Shown: one piece after another, positions 7,275 through 13,400 of the stretch
Layout of the letters: every line of letters begins with the position of its first letter
Numbering within the stretch: the first letter of the stretch is position 1
Source of the DNA: Bacillota bacterium
GTDB lineage: Bacteria; Bacillota_I; Bacilli_A; RF39; UBA660
DNA: 17,786 nucleotides
NCBI GenBank assembly: GCA_003524085.1
Contig: DOEC01000034.1
Location: forward strand, 1 to 17,786
Reading direction: 5' to 3'
Notes under the pieces: model-generated
What the model saw: only the letters and a program-made list of their open reading frames with translations
Databases searched by the model: none
What the model was told of the DNA's origin: nothing
Program-made: the position numbers and the translations under genes

Positions 7275-7379
7275 ACCTAATATTGTAATAATTCCACCAC
7301 CTACAAAGAATAGTAGTATAATAATAGTGGCTATCCAAACTAATACACGAAGTATTAGTTTTTTAGTTTTCTTCTTCAT
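7269..7379 (-). CDS. Small single-span membrane protein, 36 aa
   Basis: On the minus strand, ATG 7379-7377 opens a 36-residue frame ending in TAA. It starts MKKKTKKLILRV, followed by a hydrophobic span of about 20 residues (LVWIATIIILLFFVGGGIIT) and ILGR. The six basic residues before the span predict the N-terminus inside the cell. TGAGG (7393-7389) lies nine bases upstream as ribosome binding site, and TATAAT (7405-7400) as a -10 element. A short basic-then-hydrophobic layout is common to Firmicute mini-membrane proteins such as DUF4044- or Prli42-like ones, but I cannot assign it to either. It is below the usual length cut-off of gene finders. Confidence 0.65.
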   Translation of the reverse strand: MKKKTKKLILRVLVWIATIIILLFFVGGGIITILGR

Positions 7380-7448
7380 AATTAAATACCTCATTAAATA
7401 TTATACAATATTTTGAATAAAATTAAAAGACCCATAATATACTTTACT

Positions 7449-8039
7449 ATGAAAAAATTAATAAATAAAAAAATAATAATTGTATCCACCATTTTACTAG
7501 GATTAGGCTTAATATCTGGAATAATATTCTTCTTTTTAACAAGTAGTCTAGATAAAATGATAGTCAAGAATGAAATACTTGAGTACACTTCACTTAGTGC
7601 TAAAAGTATAACATTATCTAGCTTTTTAAATAGCTTAAAATATAACTTAGTCTACATTGTAATAATCACTTGTTCAAGCGTACTATACTTGTTTAGCCCA
7701 CTTGTATTGTTTATTAACTACTATAAAGGCTTACTTATAGGATTTCTAATCTCAAGTATATTTCTAACTTACAAATTAAAAGGAATACTTTATATACTAG
7801 TTATGTTGTTTCCACACCACATCATTATGTGTTTGTTAGTTATAGTATATTCTAGTATTATGTTTAACATTAGTCTAAAGCTAATTAAAGGTACCATTTA
7901 CAAAGAAAACATTAATTTAAACCTATTTATCAAAAAGATAATAATTCTTTTTATAATGGCTTTTATTGTATGCGTAGTCTCTTCATTATTAGAAATATAT
8001 CTTAATTCATACTTGGTTAATCTAATAATAGACAAATAG
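7449..8039 (+). CDS. spoIIM: SpoIIM family (stage II sporulation protein M-like) membrane protein
   Basis: The 196-residue protein is almost all membrane: about five to six hydrophobic segments after a basic start (MKKLINKK). The central pattern SPLVLFINYYKGLLIGFLIS, then LKGILYILVMLFPHHIIMC and SLKLIKG, parallels SpoIIM of Bacillus (a hydrophobic stretch with KG, GF, a KG-fronted helix ending LP-x-N, and SLRLI). The end (VVSSLLEIYLN) matches its ASMVEAFI. In Bacillus, SpoIIM acts with SpoIID and SpoIIP in septum thinning during engulfment. The family also has members in non-spore formers, so sporulation is not proven. The start is uncertain: ATG 7449 has no RBS and could be leaderless (CATAAT at 7433-7438); TTG 7413 is the alternative. 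It lies immediately before mnmA. Confidence 0.8.
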   Translation: MKKLINKKIIIVSTILLGLGLISGIIFFFLTSSLDKMIVKNEILEYTSLSAKSITLSSFLNSLKYNLVYIVIITCSSVLYLFSPLVLFINYYKGLLIGFLISSIFLTYKLKGILYILVMLFPHHIIMCLLVIVYSSIMFNISLKLIKGTIYKENINLNLFIKKIIILFIMAFIVCVVSSLLEIYLNSYLVNLIIDK

Positions 8040-8075
8040 TACTTAATATGGTATAATTTACTTGATTAGGAAGTG
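8029..8075 (+). promoter_or_regulatory. Promoter and RBS of mnmA
   Basis: TAGACA (8029-8034), 17-bp spacer, TATAAT (8052-8057), then AGGAAGTG (8068-8075) before ATG 8084. The -35 overlaps the last codons of the preceding spoIIM-like gene. Confidence 0.75.
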
Positions 8076-8083
8076 AAAAAAGT

Positions 8084-9175
8084 ATGAAAGTAGTAGTAGG
8101 GATGAGTGGTGGAGTAGACTCAGCAGTAAGTGCTTATTTACTTGATAAAGAAGGATATGAAGTAATAGGTTTATTTATGAAAAACTGGGACTCTAATATA
8201 AATAATGACCCTGAAGGGATAACAGATGGAATTTGTCCACAAGAGCAAGACTTTAAAGATGCTAAAAGTGTGTGTGACTATTTAGGAATTCCTTTATATA
8301 GAGTAGATTTTATTAAGGAATATTGGGATACAGTATTTGCTTACTTCTTAGATGAACTAAAAAAAGGAAGAACACCAAACCCTGACATTATGTGTAATAA
8401 ATATATAAAGTTTGACTTATTTAAAAAAGAAGCAAAGAAACTTGGTGCAGACTTAATTGCAACAGGACACTATGCAAGAATAGAAAAAGGAAGACTTTTG
8501 CGTGGAGTAGACAACAATAAAGACCAAACATACTTCTTAAGTCAGGTAAAAGCTAGTGAATTTAAAGATGTATTATTCCCAGTTGGTGGTTTAACAAAAC
8601 CTGAAGTAAGAGAAATAGCACTTAATGCAGGACTTCCTGTAGCAGAAAAAAAAGACTCAACTGGAATATGTTTTATTGGTGAAAGACATTATCAAGAGTT
8701 CGTTAATAACTATATAAAAGGAAAAGATGGAGATATAGTTGATATAGATACTAGAAAAGTAATAGGAAGACATAAGGGATTAATGAACTACACCATCGGA
8801 CAAAGAAGAAATGTAGGCTTGTCAGGAGATGCAAAACGCCATTACGTATGTGGTAAAGATACAGAAAAAAATATACTTTATGTAGCGTTTGGAGACGATA
8901 ACAAGTATCTAATGAGTGATGAAGCGGTAATTGAGAATATGAATTATATAAGTGATTTAAAACCAACCTTTGCAACTTGTAAATTTAGATATCGTGGAGA
9001 AGACATTCCAATCAATATAGAATATACGAGTGAAAACGAAATAATCGTTAAATATGAAAGCGCTAAAGCTGTAACTCCTGGACAAGCTTGTGTAGTGTAT
9101 TTAGGTAGTGAAGTAATTGGTGGCGGCATCATAAAAGAAGTTAGAAAAAACGGAAGCAAACTTTGGTATTTGTAG
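8084..9175 (+). CDS. mnmA: tRNA-specific 2-thiouridylase MnmA
   Basis: MnmA is a cytoplasmic enzyme that puts sulfur on U34 of tRNAs for Lys, Glu and Gln, using ATP and a persulfide relay. The 363-residue protein has the usual length. The PP-loop GMSGGVDSAVSAYLL is at residues 6-20. The first catalytic cysteine is in NPDIMCNKYIKF (Cys104), the second in DSTGICFIGE (Cys196). ATGHYAR follows the first cysteine, and the central domain shows NYTIGQRRNVGLSG. The C-terminal beta-barrel includes TPGQACVVYLGSEVIGGGII. All expected active-site residues are present. It has its own promoter and terminator, so it is probably a single-gene unit. Confidence 0.97.
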   Translation: MKVVVGMSGGVDSAVSAYLLDKEGYEVIGLFMKNWDSNINNDPEGITDGICPQEQDFKDAKSVCDYLGIPLYRVDFIKEYWDTVFAYFLDELKKGRTPNPDIMCNKYIKFDLFKKEAKKLGADLIATGHYARIEKGRLLRGVDNNKDQTYFLSQVKASEFKDVLFPVGGLTKPEVREIALNAGLPVAEKKDSTGICFIGERHYQEFVNNYIKGKDGDIVDIDTRKVIGRHKGLMNYTIGQRRNVGLSGDAKRHYVCGKDTEKNILYVAFGDDNKYLMSDEAVIENMNYISDLKPTFATCKFRYRGEDIPINIEYTSENEIIVKYESAKAVTPGQACVVYLGSEVIGGGIIKEVRKNGSKLWYL

Positions 9176-9176
9176 T

Positions 9177-9210
9177 AGGGTAGTAATAAAAAGTACTACT
9201 CTTTTCTTTT
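9177..9210 (+). terminator. Intrinsic terminator of mnmA
   Basis: AGGGTAGTA (9177-9185) pairs with TACTACTCT (9194-9202) over nine positions with one G-T pair, followed by tttcttttaa. It begins one base after the stop codon. Confidence 0.8.
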
Positions 9211-9214
9211 AATT

Positions 9215-9235
9215 TTCCCCATAACAATAGGGGAA
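9215..9235. repeat. GC-rich hairpin upstream of the HTH gene
   Basis: TTCCCC (9215-9220) and GGGGAA (9230-9235) form a six-base-pair hairpin with loop ATAACAATA. It stands out in this A+T-rich DNA. No T tract follows, so it is not a simple terminator. A related CTCCCC/GGGGAG pair lies on the other side of the regulator gene at 10178-10206. Confidence 0.55.
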
Positions 9236-9275
9236 GAATCATCTAGTATTTGTTATACATTTAATTTTCTTTTAC

Positions 9276-9312
9276 TTTACACTTGACATACTACTGTAAA
9301 CTGTTGTAAAAT
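9276..9312 (+). promoter_or_regulatory. Promoter of the HTH regulator with repeated TGTAAA elements
   Basis: TTGACA (9283-9288), 18-bp spacer, TAAAAT (9307-9312). The promoter is framed by TTTACA (9276-9281) and its inverted form TGTAAA (9295-9300), and a second TGTAAA occurs at 9305-9310, ten bases after the first. This spacing, one helical turn, suggests an operator for autoregulation, which is an inference. Confidence 0.6.
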
Positions 9313-9334
9313 GTATTTATAAGGTAGAAAGAGA

Positions 9335-10135
9335 GTGAAAACAAAAATGCAAAATTTAAACGAATTATTACAAGAGTTAGGAATATCAAAGGTAAAATTA
9401 GCCAAATATTTAGGAGTATCTAGACAAATGATATATAATTATTTAGAACTAGAAAACTTAAATAAATGGCCTAAAGAAAAGAAATTATTATTATTTAAAT
9501 TACTTAACATTGAAGATGGAAGTGATGAGTCAATTGGCAAAATAAAAGTAACAGCTGAATACTTAGAAGATGTAGAAACAAGACTTAATCAAAATGTAAA
9601 AACAACAGATGAGTCATATTTTAATTTAAAGGATTTAAGTAAAGAAGAACAAGTATTAGTTAACGACTTAATTAATTTAATAAAAGAAAAGTTTACTGAA
9701 GAAAAAAATAAAAATACTTATTATGAATTCTTATATTTATATCACGTACTTCAAAGTATTGACTCAATTCCAGAAATTAAGTACATACTTGCATATTTAT
9801 CTAAAACTACTGGATTTAGTGATCCAATGGAATTTAAGTTTGACGAAACAGCGCAGTTTATACTTGAGAGTATTGTGTTTACTGCAATGAACTTATACAA
9901 TAATGGTGGAGCTACTAAGAGCAAATTAATTGCTTCTCACGAAAGATTTGTTAAAGAAATAGAAAACACTAAAGAAGAAGTATTAAGTAGAACACAACAA
10001 CTTACTACAGTTAAAATACAAGCTTTAAGAGAACTTGGTTATGACAAAATAACAAGTGAAAACGCTCAAGAAGTAATTAATAAAATTGCTGAAATACAAA
10101 GTAGAAAAGTAGTAATAGGAGAAAAACAAAATTAG
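9335..10135 (+). CDS. XRE-type helix-turn-helix regulator with long unknown C-terminal region
   Basis: The N-terminus carries a lambda-repressor-like helix-turn-helix: LLQELGISKVKLAKYLGVSR then QMIYNYLE (about residues 11-38 of the longer form), with the usual KLAKYLGVSRQ turn. A helical region of about 200 residues follows, with no signal peptide or membrane span; its end (residues ~205-250) is a charged helix with KEIENTKEEVLSRTQQL. I recognise no ligand or protease domain there. The start is uncertain: GTG 9335 gives 266 residues, ATG 9347 gives 262, and the latter has GAGAGTG about ten bases upstream. The gene has its own promoter with repeated elements and its own terminator. It is not obviously linked to the toxin-antitoxin pair downstream. 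Confidence 0.8.
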   Translation: MKTKMQNLNELLQELGISKVKLAKYLGVSRQMIYNYLELENLNKWPKEKKLLLFKLLNIEDGSDESIGKIKVTAEYLEDVETRLNQNVKTTDESYFNLKDLSKEEQVLVNDLINLIKEKFTEEKNKNTYYEFLYLYHVLQSIDSIPEIKYILAYLSKTTGFSDPMEFKFDETAQFILESIVFTAMNLYNNGGATKSKLIASHERFVKEIENTKEEVLSRTQQLTTVKIQALRELGYDKITSENAQEVINKIAEIQSRKVVIGEKQN

Positions 10136-10159
10136 ACTAGAATTTTTAGTCTTTTTTTA
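10134..10159 (+). terminator. Intrinsic terminator of the HTH regulator
   Basis: AGACTA (10134-10139), loop GAATTTT, TAGTCT (10147-10152), then ttttttatt. The stem begins within the TAG stop codon. Confidence 0.85.
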
Positions 10160-10384
10160 TTGCAATTTGTAGTTCTACTCCCCGTGTAATGGGTAAAGTA
10201 GGGGAGAACTTAAAAGAAGACTATCAGTCGTTTCTTAAATACATTGAAAGTAATATGAATACATCTTACACGCTTAAACATAAAAAATTTTTAAAAAATG
10301 TTATAACCCTGCTATAAAAGTATAGTAGAGTAGAAAAGAACTAATAAATTTAGTATATTTTTTATAAAAATTCATACAATATTA
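10160..10384. other. Intergenic stretch with a GC-rich hairpin and a doubtful 42-codon frame
   Basis: CTCCCC (10178-10183) pairs with GGGGAG (10201-10206), and AGTTCT (10171-10176) with AGAACT (10205-10210), giving two competing stems. An open frame from ATG 10189 to TAA 10315-10317 would encode 42 residues (MGKVGENLKEDYQSFLKYIE onwards), which look protein-like. It has no ribosome binding site and starts within the hairpin loop, so it may be a gene remnant. A second hairpin lies at about 10309-10328. Nothing else is evident. Confidence 0.4.
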
Positions 10385-10430
10385 TTGACGTACGTTCAAA
10401 AGTACGTTATAATATTATACAGAAAAGAGG
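10385..10430 (+). promoter_or_regulatory. Promoter, operator and RBS of the yefM-yoeB operon
   Basis: TTGACG (10385-10390), 17-bp spacer, TATAAT (10408-10413), and AGAGG (10426-10430) nine bases before ATG 10440. The spacer holds two hexamers, CGTACG (10389-10394) and AGTACG (10401-10406), with centres 12 bp apart; viewed as arms, ACGTAC and GTACGT form a perfect inverted repeat. In E. coli the YefM-YoeB operator has two palindromes with TGTACA cores at similar spacing (from memory), so this is likely the autorepression site. Confidence 0.8.
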
Positions 10431-10439
10431 TTAAATGAT

Positions 10440-10697
10440 ATGAATAGTATAAATATAACAAATGCAAGACAAAATTTGTTTCAATTAGTTAGCGATGTAA
10501 ATGTTGGATATAACCCAATAACTATTGTAAATAGTAAAGGAGATAATGCAGTTTTAATCAGTGAAAACGAATGGAAAAATATAGAAGAAACTTTATATTT
10601 AGATAGCATACCTGGTTTTTCAAAAAGTATAAAGGAAATTGATAAAAACGAAGATTGGAGCAAATCTGAATTATACGATTCAGGCAAAGAATGGTAA
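10440..10697 (+). CDS. yefM: YefM/Phd family antitoxin
   Basis: YefM-type antitoxins bind DNA through the N-terminal domain and neutralise the partner RNase through a flexible C-terminal tail. The 85-residue protein shows the family N-terminus NITNARQNLFQLVSDVN, the strand-turn region PITIVNSKGDNAVLISENEW (residues 26-45) and an acidic C-terminal part (ETLYLDSIPGF, EIDKNEDWSKSELYD), expected to wrap around the toxin. An ATG five bases earlier gives only two codons before a stop, so 10440 is the start. The toxin gene follows with no gap (TAAATG), which implies translational coupling. Confidence 0.92.
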   Translation: MNSINITNARQNLFQLVSDVNVGYNPITIVNSKGDNAVLISENEWKNIEETLYLDSIPGFSKSIKEIDKNEDWSKSELYDSGKEW

Positions 10698-10961
10698 ATG
10701 TATAATATTTATTTTTCTAAATATGCTTTAAAAGATAAAAAGAAATTGAAAAACTCTGGGTTAGAGAACGCTGCAAAACAAATTTTAAATATAATGATGG
10801 AGAACCCATTTGCATACCCGCCATCATATGAAAAACTAGTAGGAAATTATGAAGGATTATATTCAAGGAGAATAAACAGACAACATCGTATTGTTTATAA
10901 AGTGAACGAAACAAAAAAAGAAATTTATATTTATAGAATGTGGACACACTATGATATATAG
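10698..10961 (+). CDS. yoeB: YoeB/Txe family mRNA interferase toxin
   Basis: YoeB is a ribosome-dependent RNase that cuts mRNA in the A site when free of YefM. The 87-residue protein aligns well with the E. coli protein around NYEGLYSRRINRQHRIVYKV. The residues matching catalytic Glu46, Arg65 and His83 of E. coli are Glu45 (SYEKL), Arg64 (NRQHR) and His84 (MWTHYD), so the toxin looks active. The fold order, helix 8-35, then a four-stranded sheet, is as expected. No clear ribosome binding site lies before ATG 10698, so translation probably depends on reading of yefM. The stop codon forms the last bases of the terminator's left arm. Confidence 0.94.
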   Translation: MYNIYFSKYALKDKKKLKNSGLENAAKQILNIMMENPFAYPPSYEKLVGNYEGLYSRRINRQHRIVYKVNETKKEIYIYRMWTHYDI

Positions 10962-10990
10962 TAAATAATAGCTATATATCTTTTTATTTA
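10953..10990 (+). terminator. Intrinsic terminator of yefM-yoeB
   Basis: A perfect nine-base-pair stem, GATATATAG (10953-10961) and CTATATATC (10972-10980), is followed by tttttattta. The left arm includes the final codons and stop of yoeB. Confidence 0.85.
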
Positions 10991-11094
10991 TAAAATAGAG
11001 TACAAATCTAAATTAATAACTAATAATCTTTTATATCTAATCTTTCTCAAAAATAGAACTTAACATAATATATATTATCAGAACTTGTATTATT

Positions 11095-11126
11095 TAATAA
11101 AAAATACATATTATTTAGAATAATAT
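11095..11126 (-). terminator. Probable terminator of the ZIP transporter gene
   Basis: On the minus strand, ATATTAT (11126-11120) and ATAATAT (11114-11108) form a seven-base-pair all-AT stem over the stop codon, followed by GTATTTTTTATT. The stem is weak but the T tract is good. Confidence 0.5.
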
Positions 11127-11876
11127 TAGATTAACTAACACCAATATTGCACCTATAATCATACCAATTATGCTTAATCGTTTATTATTATATTTATTAA
11201 CTTCAGGTATCATTTCATTAATTGCTAACGTTGTCATTATACCAGCTACAAACATTAACACGACACTTACTAGCGTTTCATTAATATAATCTTTAAGTAG
11301 TACATAAGCTAAAATTGCCCCCAAAGGCTCCGCTAAGCCTGATATTAACGAAAGTATAAGTCCCCTACTTCTTTTATTAGTAGCGTAGTAGACTGGTACT
11401 GCAATACTTATTCCTTCTGGTATATTATGTAGCATTATAGCAATACCTAAACTAATTCCTGTACTTAAATCGTTATAACTAGCCATAAATGTAGCAATAC
11501 CTTCTGGAAAATTATGTACCATCAAAGCTATCATACTAAGAACCCCTACCCTATACAAATCATTACTAGATAGTAGGGTGATTTTTTTATTTATCTTAGT
11601 AACTAAAGCTTTTCCTAAAAGAAACATTACACTACCTATAATAAATGTCCAAAATATTCCAAAATTATTATATAATACTAAAGTACTATCTGGTATTAAT
11701 TCAAATACACTTATAGAAATCATAACACTTAAACTAAAACTTAGACAAAAACATATAAATTTATCCTTATCTTTAAACCTAAGAAAAACAACAAGCCCAC
11801 CTAAAAACGTACTAACTCCAGCTAGTAAAGAAACTAGTAAAGAAAAAAAGACATTATTATTAATAGTATACACCAC
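11115..11876 (-). CDS. ZIP family metal transporter (ZupT-like)
   Basis: ZIP proteins bring zinc and related divalent metals into the cytoplasm. The 253-residue protein has about eight hydrophobic segments. The two metal-site helices carry HNFPEG (His121, Glu125) and HNIPEG (His150, Glu154), the signature of the ZupT/GufA branch; FELIPD (~59-63) and the late NEMIPEV add further polar residues. A basic and polar loop (VTKINKKITLLSSND) separates the third and fourth spans. The start is unsure: two GTG codons (11876 and 11873) are possible, with no well-spaced RBS, and an upstream stop prevents extension. It follows the minus-strand gene ending at 11900 by 23 bases with no terminator seen, so it is probably co-transcribed with it. 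Confidence 0.88.
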   Translation of the reverse strand: MVYTINNNVFFSLLVSLLAGVSTFLGGLVVFLRFKDKDKFICFCLSFSLSVMISISVFELIPDSTLVLYNNFGIFWTFIIGSVMFLLGKALVTKINKKITLLSSNDLYRVGVLSMIALMVHNFPEGIATFMASYNDLSTGISLGIAIMLHNIPEGISIAVPVYYATNKRSRGLILSLISGLAEPLGAILAYVLLKDYINETLVSVVLMFVAGIMTTLAINEMIPEVNKYNNKRLSIIGMIIGAILVLVNLILF

Positions 11877-11899
11877 CCTACTACAATAATATGTCTTTT

Positions 11900-13102
11900 T
11901 TACACTTTTAAAACTAAACTTTTATTTTCTTTTATAATAATGTCTCTTTCATAAGACGTCATATTTTTTACTATCTCACTCATTTGTTCTATAGTGTAGT
12001 TACCCTTAACTAAAACATTACCATACATATCAAACGCTACACCATCACTACCATTAGAAACAATTATACAATAACAAGATAAATTACTTGTATATATTGA
12101 AGAGAAGTTAACTCCTTTTACACTAAGCAAAAGGGTTTTCCCGTCTATACTATATAACTCTAAAATAGAGTTTTCCATACTACTTACCAATATAGAATTA
12201 TTTTCATAAGTATGTATAATCCTTTTATTCATTAAATTATCAATATACTCATTAGTTAACGTAGAGTACACGTTAGAATACTGTCCATTATTTCTTAAAA
12301 TAAGCACATTCTCATTATCAAGCGCTATAACGTCAACCATCTTATCAGCCACATTCATATTATCAATTGCATTGTATTTAGAATTATAATAAATTAAATA
12401 TTGATAGTTTTCTTCCTTAATAACTATATAATTATTTACCATATGCTTAACTTGTCCATAAAAATATAATAACTCATTATTAGTAGTATTAACAATATAA
12501 TTATCTAATTTATCACTTAAAAGTAGTGTATTAGTATTCTTGTCAAAACAGTAAATAGAGAACTTTTCATCCATTACTTTATCTAACTTTAAATCATATA
12601 ACAGATAATTTGAAGTAATTATTTTGTTTTTATACACTACTCCATCTTTACTACTGATGTTCTCTATTAGTTCTTGTTTTTCAACTAATAAATAATCATT
12701 AAACAAAGTAATAGAATTAGCATTGACCTTCTTAAATTCTCCACTCACAAGATTAAAATAGTAAAACACCTTGTTATCCTTTTCTCCAGTTTCCAATATA
12801 ACAGTATCTTCTCTTACTACAGTATATCCTTTTATTTCGGGTAATGTAACTAATTCATGTTCTTTATTAACCACTTTAAAATAACTCTCTTCTCCTTTAG
12901 TAAAACTAACTAAAAAGTAATTATTATTAATGCCTAGAGTAACAAAGTCATTAAAGTATTCCATCTCTGTTAATGAAACTAAACACTTTTTATAATCATT
13001 TACTTTATTTATAGTAATTATCTTGCAAGTTATATCTATAACAGCTACGCCTTCAAGCGCAATTAAAACAGCAAGAAGTGACGCTTTTGTTTCTTTTTTC
13101 AT
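11900..13102 (-). CDS. Hypothetical membrane-anchored protein, 400 aa
   Basis: The start is fixed by GGAGGAAG (13111-13104) and a strong promoter. After a short basic start (MKKETKAS) there is one hydrophobic segment of about 20 residues (LLAVLIALEGVAVIDITC), probably an uncleaved signal anchor or signal peptide. The remaining ~370 residues alternate short strands with polar turns (NKEHELVTLPEIKG, VVREDTVILETGEKD, LLSDKLDNYIVN, VDVIALDNENVLILRNNGQY). This suggests a beta-propeller-like repeated fold outside the membrane. The last residues (ERDIIIKENKSLVLKV) are charged. I recognise no family or catalytic motif. The ZIP transporter follows 23 bases downstream, so a link with metal uptake is possible but is only inferred from position. 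Confidence 0.8.
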   Translation of the reverse strand: MKKETKASLLAVLIALEGVAVIDITCKIITINKVNDYKKCLVSLTEMEYFNDFVTLGINNNYFLVSFTKGEESYFKVVNKEHELVTLPEIKGYTVVREDTVILETGEKDNKVFYYFNLVSGEFKKVNANSITLFNDYLLVEKQELIENISSKDGVVYKNKIITSNYLLYDLKLDKVMDEKFSIYCFDKNTNTLLLSDKLDNYIVNTTNNELLYFYGQVKHMVNNYIVIKEENYQYLIYYNSKYNAIDNMNVADKMVDVIALDNENVLILRNNGQYSNVYSTLTNEYIDNLMNKRIIHTYENNSILVSSMENSILELYSIDGKTLLLSVKGVNFSSIYTSNLSCYCIIVSNGSDGVAFDMYGNVLVKGNYTIEQMSEIVKNMTSYERDIIIKENKSLVLKV

Positions 13103-13103
13103 A

Positions 13104-13151
13104 CTTCCTCCGAGTAAGTAGTATTATACAGCAAATAATTTTTTTAGTCAA
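13104..13151 (-). promoter_or_regulatory. Promoter and RBS of the 400-aa protein gene
   Basis: On the minus strand: TTGACT (13151-13146), 17-bp spacer, TATAAT (13128-13123), then GGAGGAAG (13111-13104) just before ATG 13102. A near-consensus sigma-A promoter. Confidence 0.85.
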
Positions 13152-13180
13152 ATATTACCAATAAAATAATACCTTTTAAT

Positions 13181-13220
13181 GAATTAAATAAAATAAACGT
13201 TACATAATACTAGTAGGTGG
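13181..13220 (+). promoter_or_regulatory. Possible sporulation-type promoter and RBS of the xxRN-repeat gene
   Basis: CATAATA (13203-13209) fits the -10 consensus of forespore sigma-G (CATNHTA, from memory). GAATT (13181-13185), 17 bp upstream, is close to the sigma-G -35 consensus (GHATR). AGGTGG (13215-13220) is the ribosome binding site for ATG 13228. No good TTGACA element is in register. The short match is suggestive only, and the leader would be very short. Confidence 0.35.
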
Positions 13221-13227
13221 TGATAAG

Positions 13228-13359
13228 ATGGCTAACATGAAAAATAATGCTAGAAATACTAGCAGAAACAGTGCAAGAAATAATGCACGTAATACTAGTA
13301 GAAATTCTAGTAGAAACAGCGCTAGAAATACTAGCAGAAATCAAGCTAGATGTAAATAA
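13228..13359 (+). CDS. 43-aa basic xxRN-repeat protein, possibly spore-associated
   Basis: After MANMKN come eight tetrapeptides of the form (N/T/S)(A/S)RN: NARN, TSRN, SARN, NARN, TSRN, SSRN, SARN, TSRN, then QARCK and TAA. The protein is very basic, with nine arginines and no acidic residue, and has a single Cys near the end. The codons for the same residue vary between repeats (AGA and CGT; GCT and GCA; AGT, AGC and TCT), which argues for selection on the peptide rather than recent DNA slippage. AGGTGG precedes the ATG at a fair distance. The composition suggests nucleic-acid binding. Small Asn/Ser/Arg-rich proteins occur among spore proteins, but this is not an alpha/beta-type SASP, so the spore link is an inference. 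Confidence 0.7.
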   Translation: MANMKNNARNTSRNSARNNARNTSRNSSRNSARNTSRNQARCK

Positions 13360-13361
13360 TA

Positions 13362-13400
13362 TTAAAAGGAAGACGGTTAAGCAAGTCTTCCTTATTTTAA
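13362..13400. terminator. Bidirectional terminator between the xxRN gene and deoB
   Basis: A nine-base-pair stem, AAGGAAGAC (13366-13374) and GTCTTCCTT (13385-13393), has attttaatt on the plus side and TTTTAATATT on the minus side. It serves the converging genes. The deoB stop codon (13394-13392) is part of the stem. Confidence 0.85.

Noticed and set aside
10189..10317. 42-residue protein-coding gene
   Set aside because: No RBS, and its start lies in a hairpin loop; noted only as part of the intergenic stretch.
10309..10328. CTGCTATA/TATAGTAG hairpin as a terminator
   Set aside because: No T tract follows and no confident gene ends there.
10962..11094. Gene or RNA between yoeB and the ZIP gene
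   Set aside because: Only A+T-rich sequence; no open frame with an RBS or stable structure seen.
13228..13359. CRISPR-like or simple DNA tandem repeat
   Set aside because: The 12-bp units vary at codon third positions and stay in frame, which fits a protein repeat; there are no spacers.
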